Shown in pieces: positions 1-7,996 of a stretch of 13,681 bases of DNA (positions within the stretch are counted from its first letter, which is position 1; every line of letters starts with the position of its first letter). This DNA comes from Mangrovibacterium sp047972415. GTDB taxonomy: Bacteria; Bacteroidota; Bacteroidia; Bacteroidales; Prolixibacteraceae. Location of the stretch: positions 1 through 13,681 of the forward strand of contig JBKEAN010000072.1 of NCBI GenBank assembly GCA_047972415.1. Reading direction: 5' to 3'. Position numbers and translations under genes: made by a program. Below the pieces are notes generated by a model. It was given only the letters and a program-made list of their open reading frames with translations, ran no database searches and had not been told where the DNA came from.

Positions 1-273
1 ATGGAGGAACTGAAGAAAGAAGTGAAAATTTTGGCCGTAAAAAATGCCAAAGAAAAAGCCGTTTATTTACTGGGTGCAGTGGATCAAAAGGCTGGCAAAG
101 TGCTATTTATACAGGAGCGCGAAACGTACATGCAGCCCTTTGTACGCAAAACAATGGCCTACAGCATGATTGGCGATGAGTCGGCAGAAATGGCCCCGGT
201 TCCAGAAGATGCTATCGATTTTCAGAAAATAAAACTGAATTACAAAGTATTTGCGCGTTTCGCCATCCAATAA
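1..273 (+). CDS. Small hypothetical protein, possibly 5'-truncated by the window edge
   Basis: The frame opens with ATG on the first base of the window and runs 90 codons to a TAA. I do not recognise the product. It is a soluble, mixed-charge sequence with no signal peptide, no membrane segment and no cysteine. The N-terminus (MEELKKEVKILAVKNAKEKA) is Lys/Glu-rich and probably helical, and the rest alternates hydrophobic and polar residues. Because nothing upstream is visible, the first Met may be internal to a longer gene. The frame is supported as a real gene by the hairpin terminator just after its stop and by the convergent arrangement with the cytochrome gene. Function is unknown. Confidence 0.55.
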   Translation: MEELKKEVKILAVKNAKEKAVYLLGAVDQKAGKVLFIQERETYMQPFVRKTMAYSMIGDESAEMAPVPEDAIDFQKIKLNYKVFARFAIQ

Positions 274-295
274 ATTTGATAAAACTTTTAAAACG

Positions 296-340
296 AAAGA
301 GGTGCTTTCCGGTTTAACCCGCAAACACCTCTTTGTTTTT
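296..340. terminator. Bidirectional intrinsic terminator between convergent genes
   Basis: A perfect 9-bp stem pairs AAAGAGGTG (296-304) with CACCTCTTT (326-334) around a 21-base loop. It is followed on the plus strand by GTTTTT, and on the minus strand by a T-rich stretch (CGTTTTAAAAGTTTT). It lies between two convergent stop codons (273 and 359), so it probably serves both genes. Confidence 0.75.
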
Positions 341-358
341 CAGGGCAACTAATCTTCG

Positions 359-802
359 TTAACGGGCGGCTTCAATTTCGTCGGGCGTCACTGCATCGTG
401 CTTATTGCCAAAGCTGGAGCGAACGTACGAAATAACATCGGCCAATTCTTTGTTTGTCAGGTGGCTATGCGCCGCCATTACGCCATTATAGCTCGTACCG
501 TTCACGTCTGCCTTACCCGACATTCCATTCAACACGATAGCGATAATTTGCTTTTTATCTGCTATATACCCATTTGGTGTCAACGGTGGAAACACGCCTG
601 GCACACCCTCCCCGTTCGACTGGTGACAGGCTTTGCAATACTTATTGTACACTTTTTTTCCGGGATGCTCTCCCTGTTCGGGCGTTTGTGCCAATGTTTC
701 GGGCGAAGCGCCGGCTACTTGTGTTTTTTCGCTTTTACCGCCACAGGCCATCAGCAATACCGCAACTAAAACCAGTAATAAAGTTCGTGTTCTTTTCTTC
801 AT
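359..802 (-). CDS. Single-haem cytochrome c lipoprotein
   Basis: This is a 147-residue class I c-type cytochrome, likely a small periplasmic electron carrier tethered by lipid. The N-terminus (MKKRTRTLLLVLVAVLLMAC) is a type II signal peptide with lipobox LMAC, so Cys20 should be lipidated. The mature part starts GGKSEK, without the acidic run linked to surface export, so a periplasm-facing anchor is likely. The haem-binding motif CKACH is at residues 56-60, and Met109 in NGVMAAH is the expected distal ligand. It is followed by the usual C-terminal helix (LADVISYVRSS, about 120-130). The frame stays open upstream to 928, but the start at 802 gives a proper signal peptide with no extra residues. 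It is divergent from the AsmA-like gene. No oxidase or reductase partner is in view, so its redox partner is unknown. Confidence 0.9.
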   Translation of the reverse strand: MKKRTRTLLLVLVAVLLMACGGKSEKTQVAGASPETLAQTPEQGEHPGKKVYNKYCKACHQSNGEGVPGVFPPLTPNGYIADKKQIIAIVLNGMSGKADVNGTSYNGVMAAHSHLTNKELADVISYVRSSFGNKHDAVTPDEIEAAR

Positions 803-1017
803 CGTCTCTGAAATTTGTTTCAACATGCTACGGGACAAAACAGCAAAAACCAAACAGGGTTCAGCACGCGCCCAAATTTTGGCCGAAAATAAGCCGAAAC
901 GCCCTTTCATACAAGGCACGGACACCAATTTTGAATAAGTTTTTTAATTGCCCTTCACTATTATGAAAATTAAAATCTATTTTTAGTAAGTCAATTCGTC
1001 CAGCAAACAGTACCGGA
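803..1017. promoter_or_regulatory. Divergent intergenic region, promoters inferred
   Basis: These 215 bases separate the start codons of the cytochrome c and AsmA-like genes, so both promoters should lie here. The half next to the AsmA-like gene is AT-rich, with a TATTTTTA at 978-985 that resembles the Bacteroidota -7 element TAnnTTTG. I could not find a -33 TTTG at the right spacing, so no exact promoter is called. Confidence 0.35.
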
Positions 1018-4000
1018 ATGGGAGAGAAAAAAATACGCAACCGCAAACGAAGTATCAGGCGAGTCGCAGGCGGATTACTGCTGGCACTGGGCGGACTACT
1101 GGTTTGGGTGGCGCTGGCAATACCCACTTATATTGAACGGCACCTCAACCAATACATCATGGAATCGAGCCATGGCGATTATGCACTGTACTTTTATAAC
1201 ATCAAAACCAACCTGTATACTCAAAGTGTCGGCATTGACTCTGTGCGGCTAGTCCCACGCAAATTGAACGAAAGCCACTACTCATTTACTGCCACCAAAA
1301 TAAAAGCTTCCGGAATTTCGGTTTTAGCTTTTTTATTTCACAAAAAACTTAAAATAAAACTATTACAAATAGTAAAACCCAGTTTTGAGGTTATTAGCAG
1401 TAAAGGACAAAAACGCAATGCCACAGATAGGAACCTGCTGTTCCGCAAACTTCACCCTTTTTTTGACCGAAGTTTGAAGGGGGTTACAATTGGCGAAATC
1501 AGGTTCGAACAAGCACAGCTCGACCATTTCAGGCTGGGTACGCAAGCTGCTGCCCTCAACTCGGTAAAAAACCTCGACATCGGGATTATTAATTTTCAAA
1601 TCGACCAAACAATTTTAAGCCAACACAATGAGTTTTTCAAAGCTGACGATATCTATTTAAACATCAACAAGTTTAAACGAATTCTGGGCGACAGCATCCA
1701 CTCACTTCAGGTTGACGAATTGAGCTATTCGATTGCCAACAAAAGCATCAACGGTAAAAACTTCAAACTTGAACCGATTGACAGCACCCGCCAAACAACG
1801 AGCCAATATTGGATTCAGATTCCCAAAATACGGCTGAAATCGAACGATTTGCGCGACATCTTGGGCAACGACTCCGTGCGAATTGATTCGGTGGTAGTAA
1901 CACAAGCCGACATTCGGCTGAAACCAATGCCTAATGCCGAACAAATTAGTTTCCGAAAACTGAAAGAGTACGAATTGTACGACCTTATCCGCAACGACTT
2001 TAACTACATCCGAATCGGAAACCTGGAACTGAATGCCAACCGACTCCGGTTTGATTCGAAAAAAACTGGTTTTGGCACGGCCCAGGAATTTAAGGACGTT
2101 CGAATTGAAGCGACTAATTTTGAAATAGATAGCCTTTCGGGAACCAAACCCGAAAAAGTTTTGTACGCCGACAAGTTCAGGTTGAATATTGATTCGTACC
2201 GCTTGTTGTTTAACGACGGGGTACACCGTTTTGAAGCAGAAGCGCTCGAAATTTCGAATGCCGACAGCCTGATTAAAGCACAAAACCTGAGGCTGGTGCC
2301 GCAGGTAACAACATCGAAACTTCCGGCAACCGTTGCAGCAAGTTGCGATAGCGTTATTCTGAGACAGGTTAGTTTATCGGATTTGTTTCATAAACGTGAA
2401 ATGCCAGTGGACAGGCTCACTATTTATAAACCACAGCTCACGCTAAACCAGCAACACAATGCTACAGGCAAACAAGCGGAAGAACAAAGCCTTCTTTATC
2501 ACTTTATTGGCGACTACATACGTGGGGTGTACGCGAAGCTGGTTTCGATAGAAAATGGCCATGTGGAGTTTAACGACCTTCGCAACAAATCGGACAAGAG
2601 CCACATTCAGTCCGATTTTCAGTTTTCGCTAACCAATTTTGCCATCGACTCGGTAAGTTCCCGGCGAAATGATAAGTTGTTTTACGCCTCCAACCTGGAA
2701 CTCGAATTCGGCAACTACACCATGAACATGGCCGACCAACTACATGTGTTACAAATTGAGGACATAAAAGTATCGAGCGCGCAGCAAATGGCCAGCATCA
2801 GCAAGCTCCACCTTTACCCCGATAAAAAGAAAAATGCCGAAGAAATACTTAAACGGCTTAACCGCTCGGGACTTTACAACATACAAATTCCCTCGGTTCA
2901 GATGCGGAACACCGATATTCACCATGCTTTCTTCCGGAAGAAGCTCAATGTGAACAGCTTCAACATCAGCAATCCAAAAATCTATATCGAAATTTTTGCC
3001 CATTCTCATAAGGAAGAAAAAGCTCTGAGCCTGAGCGAATTTTACGATTTGGTAGCCGACTACATGACCGATATTCAGGTACAGGAAATTGCCCTGACCG
3101 ATGGCGAATTTCAGTTTGTGAACCACAACCGTAAAGGAAAAACCATTAATCTGACCAATAAATTCAGCCTGAACCTGAGCAATTTTAAACTTAATGAACA
3201 GGAAATTTTGTCGAACCGGATTTTGTTGTCCGAGCGTTTTGATTTAAAAATCCGCGATCACCTGTTCCGTTTGTCCGACAATGTTCACTTTCTGAAAGCC
3301 AGCGAAATCAGCTTCACATCCGATAAATCAAGCGGTCTCATTCAAAATGCCCTGCTGTACCCCGACCCGGAAAATATTGATTTTAAAAACATTCCCTGGC
3401 ATATCCAAATTGCTATTCCCCGAATTGAGTTGGCTCAAATTGATGTGGAGCAGGCGGTGTTTGGCGAAAGTTTTGATGTAAAAAGTGTCCGGTTGCTCCA
3501 ACCCGATATTCAACTTACCCGTAACCACAAAAGCAACGGCAAGTTTAACCTGAAAGACCTGACCATTCCGCTGCCCGAAGATTTAAAAACGCTTTCGCTG
3601 GGCCGGGTTACCCTCGAAAACGGAAAGCTTTCGGTGTTAAAAAAGGAAGCCGGGAAGAACGTAAAGCTTGTAGAATCGGGCATTTCGGCCGAACTGAACG
3701 AAGCGATGCTAAAACGCACGGACAGTACAAACACGGCTCGTTTTTCGTCGTCCGGCATTTTAACGAAACTGACTGATGTGCGTGTTACGCCGACGGAGAT
3801 TCCGCTCATACTAACCACGAAACAGATTCGCTACTCATCAAAGGAGCAAAAACTTTCGTTGGTAAACCTTAATGTAAAAAATACCGGCGACCGCAAACAT
3901 GCCATCATCGGCGTTAGTATTCCTCAACTCGATTTTGAACAATTGGACGCCACCGAGGCTTTCGACCAAAACCGGGTTCATGCCCGTCGGATTCTCATCA

Positions 4001-5277
4001 ACAATCCGGTTTTTTCATTCCGCCAACGCGAAACCGAGCGCCAGCGAAACCCGCTGTACATTAAGCTTCCGGACGACTTGGCAAGCATTATGGACGAGTT
4101 GGTGGCTGGTAAAGTGGAAGTAAACAATGCGACGTTCAATATTGACACAAGAACCAAAGTCCGCACACTCGACCAGGTTGATATTCAGCTGAACGATGTC
4201 CTCATCGACTACCAGCTTTCTAAAACCCTGTTTGGGGCAAAAACCACGAACCTGGTGCGGCGTAACCTGCATTACGAAGACAAGCAGAATTTGTATAACA
4301 TCCTGATTGACCGCTTCGAGTTCAACTCATCAGACAACAACCTATCGCTCACCGGACTACACATTAACCCACGCTTCAATCAAAACCGTTTTCAGGAGCT
4401 TATCAACTACCAACAGGATTATTATTCGGGCGATGTTGCCAACGTAAAACTTACCAATATCGATCTGGATCGTTGGTTTACAGAACACGAACTAAGCGGC
4501 AAGACCATCGATATTGAGCAGATAAACATGCTGATTTACCGCGATAAACGTAAGCCTGCAAATCTGAACCGGTACCCGCCAATGCCGCAACAGCTGGTGC
4601 ACCAGATTGAGCTGCCATTTTATTTTGACAGTTTAAAGCTGAACAATTCTACCTTCATCTACAGCGAGCAAGTGCCGGAAATACCAGAGCCCGGACGGGT
4701 AAGTTTCGAAAAGACGAACGCTCGTTTGTACCCCTTTACCAATATGAAACAAGCGCTTTCAGCCCGTCCAGAAATGATACTGGAAGCCCGATCGAACCTG
4801 ATGGGAGCCAGCAACCTGAAAGCGAAGTTCCGCTTCGATATGAAATCGGCTGTAAACCAATTCGAAGCCAAAGGCTCACTTAGCGCTTTCGACTTAACCG
4901 CGATGAACCCGATTACCGAAAACGGGGCATCAATTTCGGTGCGCTCGGGCCAACTGAACCGCTTCGACTTTGAATTTTCGGGCGATTCGGTAATGACAAA
5001 CGGTAAACTCCGGTTTTTATACGAAGACTTGAAAATAAACATCCTTGCCCATCGAAACGGCAACACAAAAGAAGCCCGTTTCCTGAGTTTCCTGGCCAAT
5101 AGCCTGATGTTGCGTTCAAACAGCCCTCGAACTAAAAACTGGCTACCCGACGAAATTTACTACCGGCGCGACCCCAACAAATCGACCCTTAATTACTGGT
5201 GGAAATCAATCTTTAGCGGGGCAAAAAATAGCTTTGGGGTAAAAGAAGAACATGCGGAAAATGATCAGCCTCAGTAA
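1018..5277 (+). CDS. Giant AsmA-like envelope protein (probable lipid-transfer protein)
   Basis: The product has 1419 residues, with a basic cytoplasmic tip (1-15, Lys/Arg-rich), one membrane segment (about 16-37) and a very long periplasmic part rich in alternating beta-type residues. This layout fits the AsmA/DUF748/TamB-like superfamily, whose members form an extended hydrophobic groove that carries phospholipids between inner and outer membranes. The body is repetitive: an L-x-L-x-P-type motif ends near residues 80, 253, 428, 601, 782, 955 (Asn in place of Pro) and 1118, giving about seven modules of 163-181 residues. The C-terminal part resembles the end of AsmA-type proteins, for example SGQLNRFDFEFSGDSVMTNG near 1310-1330. 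The start is the first in-frame ATG after the divergent intergenic region and places the anchor at the N-terminus. The family call is by architecture and pattern. The lipid cargo is inference. Confidence 0.75.
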   Translation: MGEKKIRNRKRSIRRVAGGLLLALGGLLVWVALAIPTYIERHLNQYIMESSHGDYALYFYNIKTNLYTQSVGIDSVRLVPRKLNESHYSFTATKIKASGISVLAFLFHKKLKIKLLQIVKPSFEVISSKGQKRNATDRNLLFRKLHPFFDRSLKGVTIGEIRFEQAQLDHFRLGTQAAALNSVKNLDIGIINFQIDQTILSQHNEFFKADDIYLNINKFKRILGDSIHSLQVDELSYSIANKSINGKNFKLEPIDSTRQTTSQYWIQIPKIRLKSNDLRDILGNDSVRIDSVVVTQADIRLKPMPNAEQISFRKLKEYELYDLIRNDFNYIRIGNLELNANRLRFDSKKTGFGTAQEFKDVRIEATNFEIDSLSGTKPEKVLYADKFRLNIDSYRLLFNDGVHRFEAEALEISNADSLIKAQNLRLVPQVTTSKLPATVAASCDSVILRQVSLSDLFHKREMPVDRLTIYKPQLTLNQQHNATGKQAEEQSLLYHFIGDYIRGVYAKLVSIENGHVEFNDLRNKSDKSHIQSDFQFSLTNFAIDSVSSRRNDKLFYASNLELEFGNYTMNMADQLHVLQIEDIKVSSAQQMASISKLHLYPDKKKNAEEILKRLNRSGLYNIQIPSVQMRNTDIHHAFFRKKLNVNSFNISNPKIYIEIFAHSHKEEKALSLSEFYDLVADYMTDIQVQEIALTDGEFQFVNHNRKGKTINLTNKFSLNLSNFKLNEQEILSNRILLSERFDLKIRDHLFRLSDNVHFLKASEISFTSDKSSGLIQNALLYPDPENIDFKNIPWHIQIAIPRIELAQIDVEQAVFGESFDVKSVRLLQPDIQLTRNHKSNGKFNLKDLTIPLPEDLKTLSLGRVTLENGKLSVLKKEAGKNVKLVESGISAELNEAMLKRTDSTNTARFSSSGILTKLTDVRVTPTEIPLILTTKQIRYSSKEQKLSLVNLNVKNTGDRKHAIIGVSIPQLDFEQLDATEAFDQNRVHARRILINNPVFSFRQRETERQRNPLYIKLPDDLASIMDELVAGKVEVNNATFNIDTRTKVRTLDQVDIQLNDVLIDYQLSKTLFGAKTTNLVRRNLHYEDKQNLYNILIDRFEFNSSDNNLSLTGLHINPRFNQNRFQELINYQQDYYSGDVANVKLTNIDLDRWFTEHELSGKTIDIEQINMLIYRDKRKPANLNRYPPMPQQLVHQIELPFYFDSLKLNNSTFIYSEQVPEIPEPGRVSFEKTNARLYPFTNMKQALSARPEMILEARSNLMGASNLKAKFRFDMKSAVNQFEAKGSLSAFDLTAMNPITENGASISVRSGQLNRFDFEFSGDSVMTNGKLRFLYEDLKINILAHRNGNTKEARFLSFLANSLMLRSNSPRTKNWLPDEIYYRRDPNKSTLNYWWKSIFSGAKNSFGVKEEHAENDQPQ

Positions 5278-5316
5278 TCCGTTAAATACTTGGGTTTATC
5301 CAGGCAAGCAAAAAAA

Positions 5317-6255
5317 CTACCCTACCTGGCTAACTTTACGGATACGGTATGGTTTTTTGTTTTGCGATTCGAAATAGGTGCGCATCAGCATTTCGGCAAT
5401 AATACCGGTAGTGATAAACTGAATGCCGGTTACCAACAGAATCAACCCTAAAATAAGGATGGGTTTGCCCCAAATATCGTAACCAAATAGTTTCAGTATC
5501 AATAAATACAAATTGATGAGGGCTCCCAAGCCAAAGGTGATGATACCCAGTTTGCCAAAAAAGTGCATGGGACGCTGAAGGTATTTACGGAGGAACAACA
5601 TCAGTACCAGGTCGCTGAATACGCGGGTGGTGCGGCCCAGGTTATATTTTGAGCGGCCAAACTCGCGGGCGCGGTGGTTTACATCAACCTGGGTAAGGCG
5701 GGTTGAACCTTCGAAAGCCAGCAATACCGGTATAAACCGGTGCAGCTCGCCGTAAATATGAATGCTTTTGATGGCTTCGCTGGTAAACACTTTCAGGGTG
5801 CAGCCGAGGTCGCGCATTTGGGTCCCGGTTGATTCGCGAATGATGTAATTGGCAATTTTGCTGGGGATTTTACGCAAAAAAGCACCGTCCTTACGGTTGG
5901 CACGTACGCCTGCTACCATGTCCCAATCGCCTTGTTTCAGCATATCGAGCATCATCGGAATATCGGCCGGGTCGTTTTGCAGGTCGCCGTCAATCAGCGC
6001 TACGTATTCGCCTTGTGCCACATCAATGCCTGCTTGCAGGGCCGAGCTTTGCCCGTAGTTCCGCTTCAACTCCACCAACAAAAAATGAGGGTCGTTAATG
6101 GCACGTACCTCGTCGCGGGTGCGGTCGGTCGATCCATCGTCGACAAATAAAACTTCGTAGTCGAACCCTTTCAGCGCGAGCTGAACCTGCTGTGCCAAAG
6201 GTCGGATATTCTGTTCTTCGTTATAAACACAAACTACCAGGCTTAATTCTTTCAT
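5317..6255 (-). CDS. Family 2 glycosyltransferase, DPM1/GtrB/ArnC-like, membrane-bound
   Basis: This 312-residue enzyme probably moves a sugar from a nucleotide donor to polyprenyl phosphate at the cytoplasmic face of the inner membrane. The GT-A domain begins at once (LSLVVCVYNEE, residues 4-14). It has the nucleotide-binding VDDGSTD at 38-44 and the metal-binding DGDLQNDP at 89-96. The segment MRDLGCTLKVF and the conserved Arg/Ser run REFGRSKYNLG also match the family. Two hydrophobic C-terminal segments (about 230-255 and 265-290) are the membrane anchors usual in GtrB/ArnC-type enzymes. The frame stays open to 6312, and tandem Met codons sit at 6258 and 6255. I take the second, since the domain starts right after it. 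Its 3' end converges on the AsmA-like gene with a 39-base gap and no convincing terminator. Donor and acceptor are not identifiable from sequence. Confidence 0.9.
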   Translation of the reverse strand: MKELSLVVCVYNEEQNIRPLAQQVQLALKGFDYEVLFVDDGSTDRTRDEVRAINDPHFLLVELKRNYGQSSALQAGIDVAQGEYVALIDGDLQNDPADIPMMLDMLKQGDWDMVAGVRANRKDGAFLRKIPSKIANYIIRESTGTQMRDLGCTLKVFTSEAIKSIHIYGELHRFIPVLLAFEGSTRLTQVDVNHRAREFGRSKYNLGRTTRVFSDLVLMLFLRKYLQRPMHFFGKLGIITFGLGALINLYLLILKLFGYDIWGKPILILGLILLVTGIQFITTGIIAEMLMRTYFESQNKKPYRIRKVSQVG

Positions 6256-6357
6256 CATGCTGTTATTTAATGCAACGCCCCCGAAAGGCGGTACGAAGTT
6301 ATAAAAAACCAATAAAGCCGCTGTTCTGCAACCGGAAAAACATAAACAGATAAGTGC

Positions 6358-6382
6358 AAAAAAGCCATCCCCGCGGATGGCT
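6358..6382 (-). terminator. Intrinsic terminator of the C1B peptidase gene
   Basis: On the minus strand, AGCCATCC (6382-6375) pairs perfectly with GGATGGCT (6370-6363) across a 4-base loop and runs into six T's. It begins 8 bases after the peptidase stop codon. Confidence 0.9.
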
Positions 6383-6390
6383 CCCTGTTA

Positions 6391-7593
6391 CTATAAACCT
6401 AATTTGGTTCGAATGTCTTTGGGTATGGCATCCCGGTGCACCATAATGCTGATGGTTTTGTACGCTACAAAGGGTTGTGAAGCATAAAACAGCCCGTCGT
6501 ACTTATTATACTTGCCCCACGAGTTTTTTACTTTGTAGTAGCGGTTCCCGGTTTGGTCTTTGGCCGTTCCCACAATCAGCATTCCGTGGTCGTCGGTCGA
6601 TTCGTAATTGTCGAAGGCGATCTGCCTCATTTGCTGATCGATTTTTTTCTCAACACCAGGCTTGTCTAGCTTATACAGTTCCGAGTCTTTTTCTTTGTCC
6701 GATAAAGATTCCCATTTGGCAATCTCGGCATCGGTCATGTCTTCTTTGTCCACATCCGGCACTACGGCAATTCCTTGGCTCGAAGTACTGAACCCGCGTT
6801 CGCTCACATCGGCGCCCCAAGCTACGGTGTAGCCGGTTTCAATCGAGTTGTCAATCACTTCCATCAGTTCTTCTATCGGAACATTATAAATTTGCGCCCA
6901 CATCCAGTTATCGGGGATTTCGAGCGCAAAGCTGGTGTAAAACGGGCGGTGTGTAAACGAAGTCAGTTCCACATAGTCGTTCATATTCAGCCCAACGTAA
7001 TCGGAAGCAAAACTTTGCGGGGTGTAGGTTTTTCCTTCAAACTCAAACTGCCCGGGCAATTCGCCCAGGTAGGCGTTCAGGGTTCCTTTCACGCTTTGTT
7101 TCCAGGCGGTGCTTAGTTTTTTATTACTGTTTTCGGTTGCTACTTTTACCTGTTCGCCCAGCATCTTGTCCAGTTCGCCGTGCACATGCTTTTCTTCGCC
7201 GTAGTTTAATCCCGGGTAAACCGGTTCGGGCACAATACCATACTGCTTAATCATTTCGGTTACATCATGAAAAGCGCCGCCCGGGCCAAAGGTAAGGTTA
7301 CCGTGCAAACGCACATATTTTTCGGCTTTTTGCTGGTAGGTGTGCCATACCACAAACATTTCCGACAAATCGGTTTCGGGCTTTCCCATCCGAATCATTT
7401 CGGCTTCCAAAAAAGCAATTCCCGAAAACGACCAGCAAGTTCCCGAACGGCTTTGGTCTTTTACCGGCGTATAAGCCAGCTCTTTCAATTGTTTAAATTC
7501 GTAGCCTTTTTTTTCGTTATCGTCTTGTGCCGTTGCGGTTATAGCCAACAACAGCGAAGCACACAACGCCAATAGCAGCAGTTTTATTTCCAT
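6391..7593 (-). CDS. Secreted C1B-family cysteine peptidase (bleomycin hydrolase/aminopeptidase C-like)
   Basis: This 400-residue papain-fold peptidase has all active-site elements in order. The oxyanion Gln47 and nucleophile Cys53 lie in KDQSRSGTCWSF. The general base is His336 in DDHGMLIVG, and Asn357 lies in VKNSWG. Long insertions between Cys and His, and the segment around residues 260-330, match the C1B (bleomycin hydrolase/PepC) subfamily better than classic papains. Unlike the usual cytosolic members, it starts with a clear Sec signal peptide (MEIKLLLLALCASLLLAI, cleavage likely after TATA or TATAQ, residues 19-23). It should therefore act in the periplasm or outside, without a lipid anchor. 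The frame stays open to 7632. Tandem Met codons at 7596 and 7593 both give the signal peptide, and I chose the second. The gene stands alone, with its own terminator. Substrates are unknown, and aminopeptidase activity is inferred from the family. Confidence 0.9.
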   Translation of the reverse strand: MEIKLLLLALCASLLLAITATAQDDNEKKGYEFKQLKELAYTPVKDQSRSGTCWSFSGIAFLEAEMIRMGKPETDLSEMFVVWHTYQQKAEKYVRLHGNLTFGPGGAFHDVTEMIKQYGIVPEPVYPGLNYGEEKHVHGELDKMLGEQVKVATENSNKKLSTAWKQSVKGTLNAYLGELPGQFEFEGKTYTPQSFASDYVGLNMNDYVELTSFTHRPFYTSFALEIPDNWMWAQIYNVPIEELMEVIDNSIETGYTVAWGADVSERGFSTSSQGIAVVPDVDKEDMTDAEIAKWESLSDKEKDSELYKLDKPGVEKKIDQQMRQIAFDNYESTDDHGMLIVGTAKDQTGNRYYKVKNSWGKYNKYDGLFYASQPFVAYKTISIMVHRDAIPKDIRTKLGL

Positions 7594-7596
7594 CAT

Positions 7597-7996
7597 AAAA
7601 TTTTCAGTTAAACTCCGTCTGTTTTCAAGCACCGCAAGTTACAATTTATCCATTTCGCTAATGGGGGCAGCACGCACAATTAGCACAGGTAGCGGTACAA
7701 TTATTCAACATTAGTTGGCCTTAAGTGAAAATCATTACAAAGCTGTTTCAACAATTTTACGCCAAGCAACTGCTTTTTTGTAGCAGGCGAACCGAAGCGG
7801 GCACCCCTGAAAAAATCCTCACCAAATCTCACTATTGCTTGATTAATTCATCAATCATTCAAAATACAGTAAGCATAAGCCATTCATTATCTGACTTGTT
7901 AAAATTTAACAAAAACTAAGAAATTAACACTTAACATAGTCTGAATTTAAAAACAAAAGTTTAAATTGGGCATTATTGTCTTAAAAACAAAAAACC
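7597..7996. other. 400-base AT-rich intergenic region between divergent genes
   Basis: This gap separates the starts of the peptidase (minus) and lipoprotein (plus) genes and should hold both promoters. A short frame at 7725-7919 has no start context, no recognisable product and AT-rich composition, so I do not call it a gene. An inverted repeat at 7896-7912 is listed separately. TAAATTGG at 7962-7969 resembles a Bacteroidota -7 element, but no matching -33 box was found. Confidence 0.5.
7896..7912. promoter_or_regulatory. Perfect 8-bp inverted repeat, candidate operator
   Basis: TTGTTAAA and TTTAACAA are perfect reverse complements separated by one A, forming a 17-base near-palindrome 84 bases before the lipoprotein start codon. 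Such compact symmetry suits a dimeric regulator. The sequence is all but AT-only, so chance is a real alternative. Confidence 0.35.

Noticed and set aside
978..985. TATTTTTA as a Bacteroidota -7 promoter element for the AsmA-like gene
   Set aside because: The last base differs from consensus, and no -33 TTTG lies at the expected spacing in this AT-rich stretch.
1702..2283. Minus-strand frame of about 190 codons inside the AsmA-like gene
   Set aside because: It is a shadow of the strongly supported plus-strand gene, and its product has no domain.
5300..5329. CCAGG/CCTGG inverted repeat between the convergent AsmA-like and glycosyltransferase genes
   Set aside because: There are only 5 pairs with a 20-base loop, and it overlaps glycosyltransferase codons, so it is too weak to call a terminator.
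7725..7919. 64-codon frame in the AT-rich gap before the lipoprotein gene
   Set aside because: There is no upstream signal, no recognisable product, and its 3' end overlaps the 7896-7912 palindrome.
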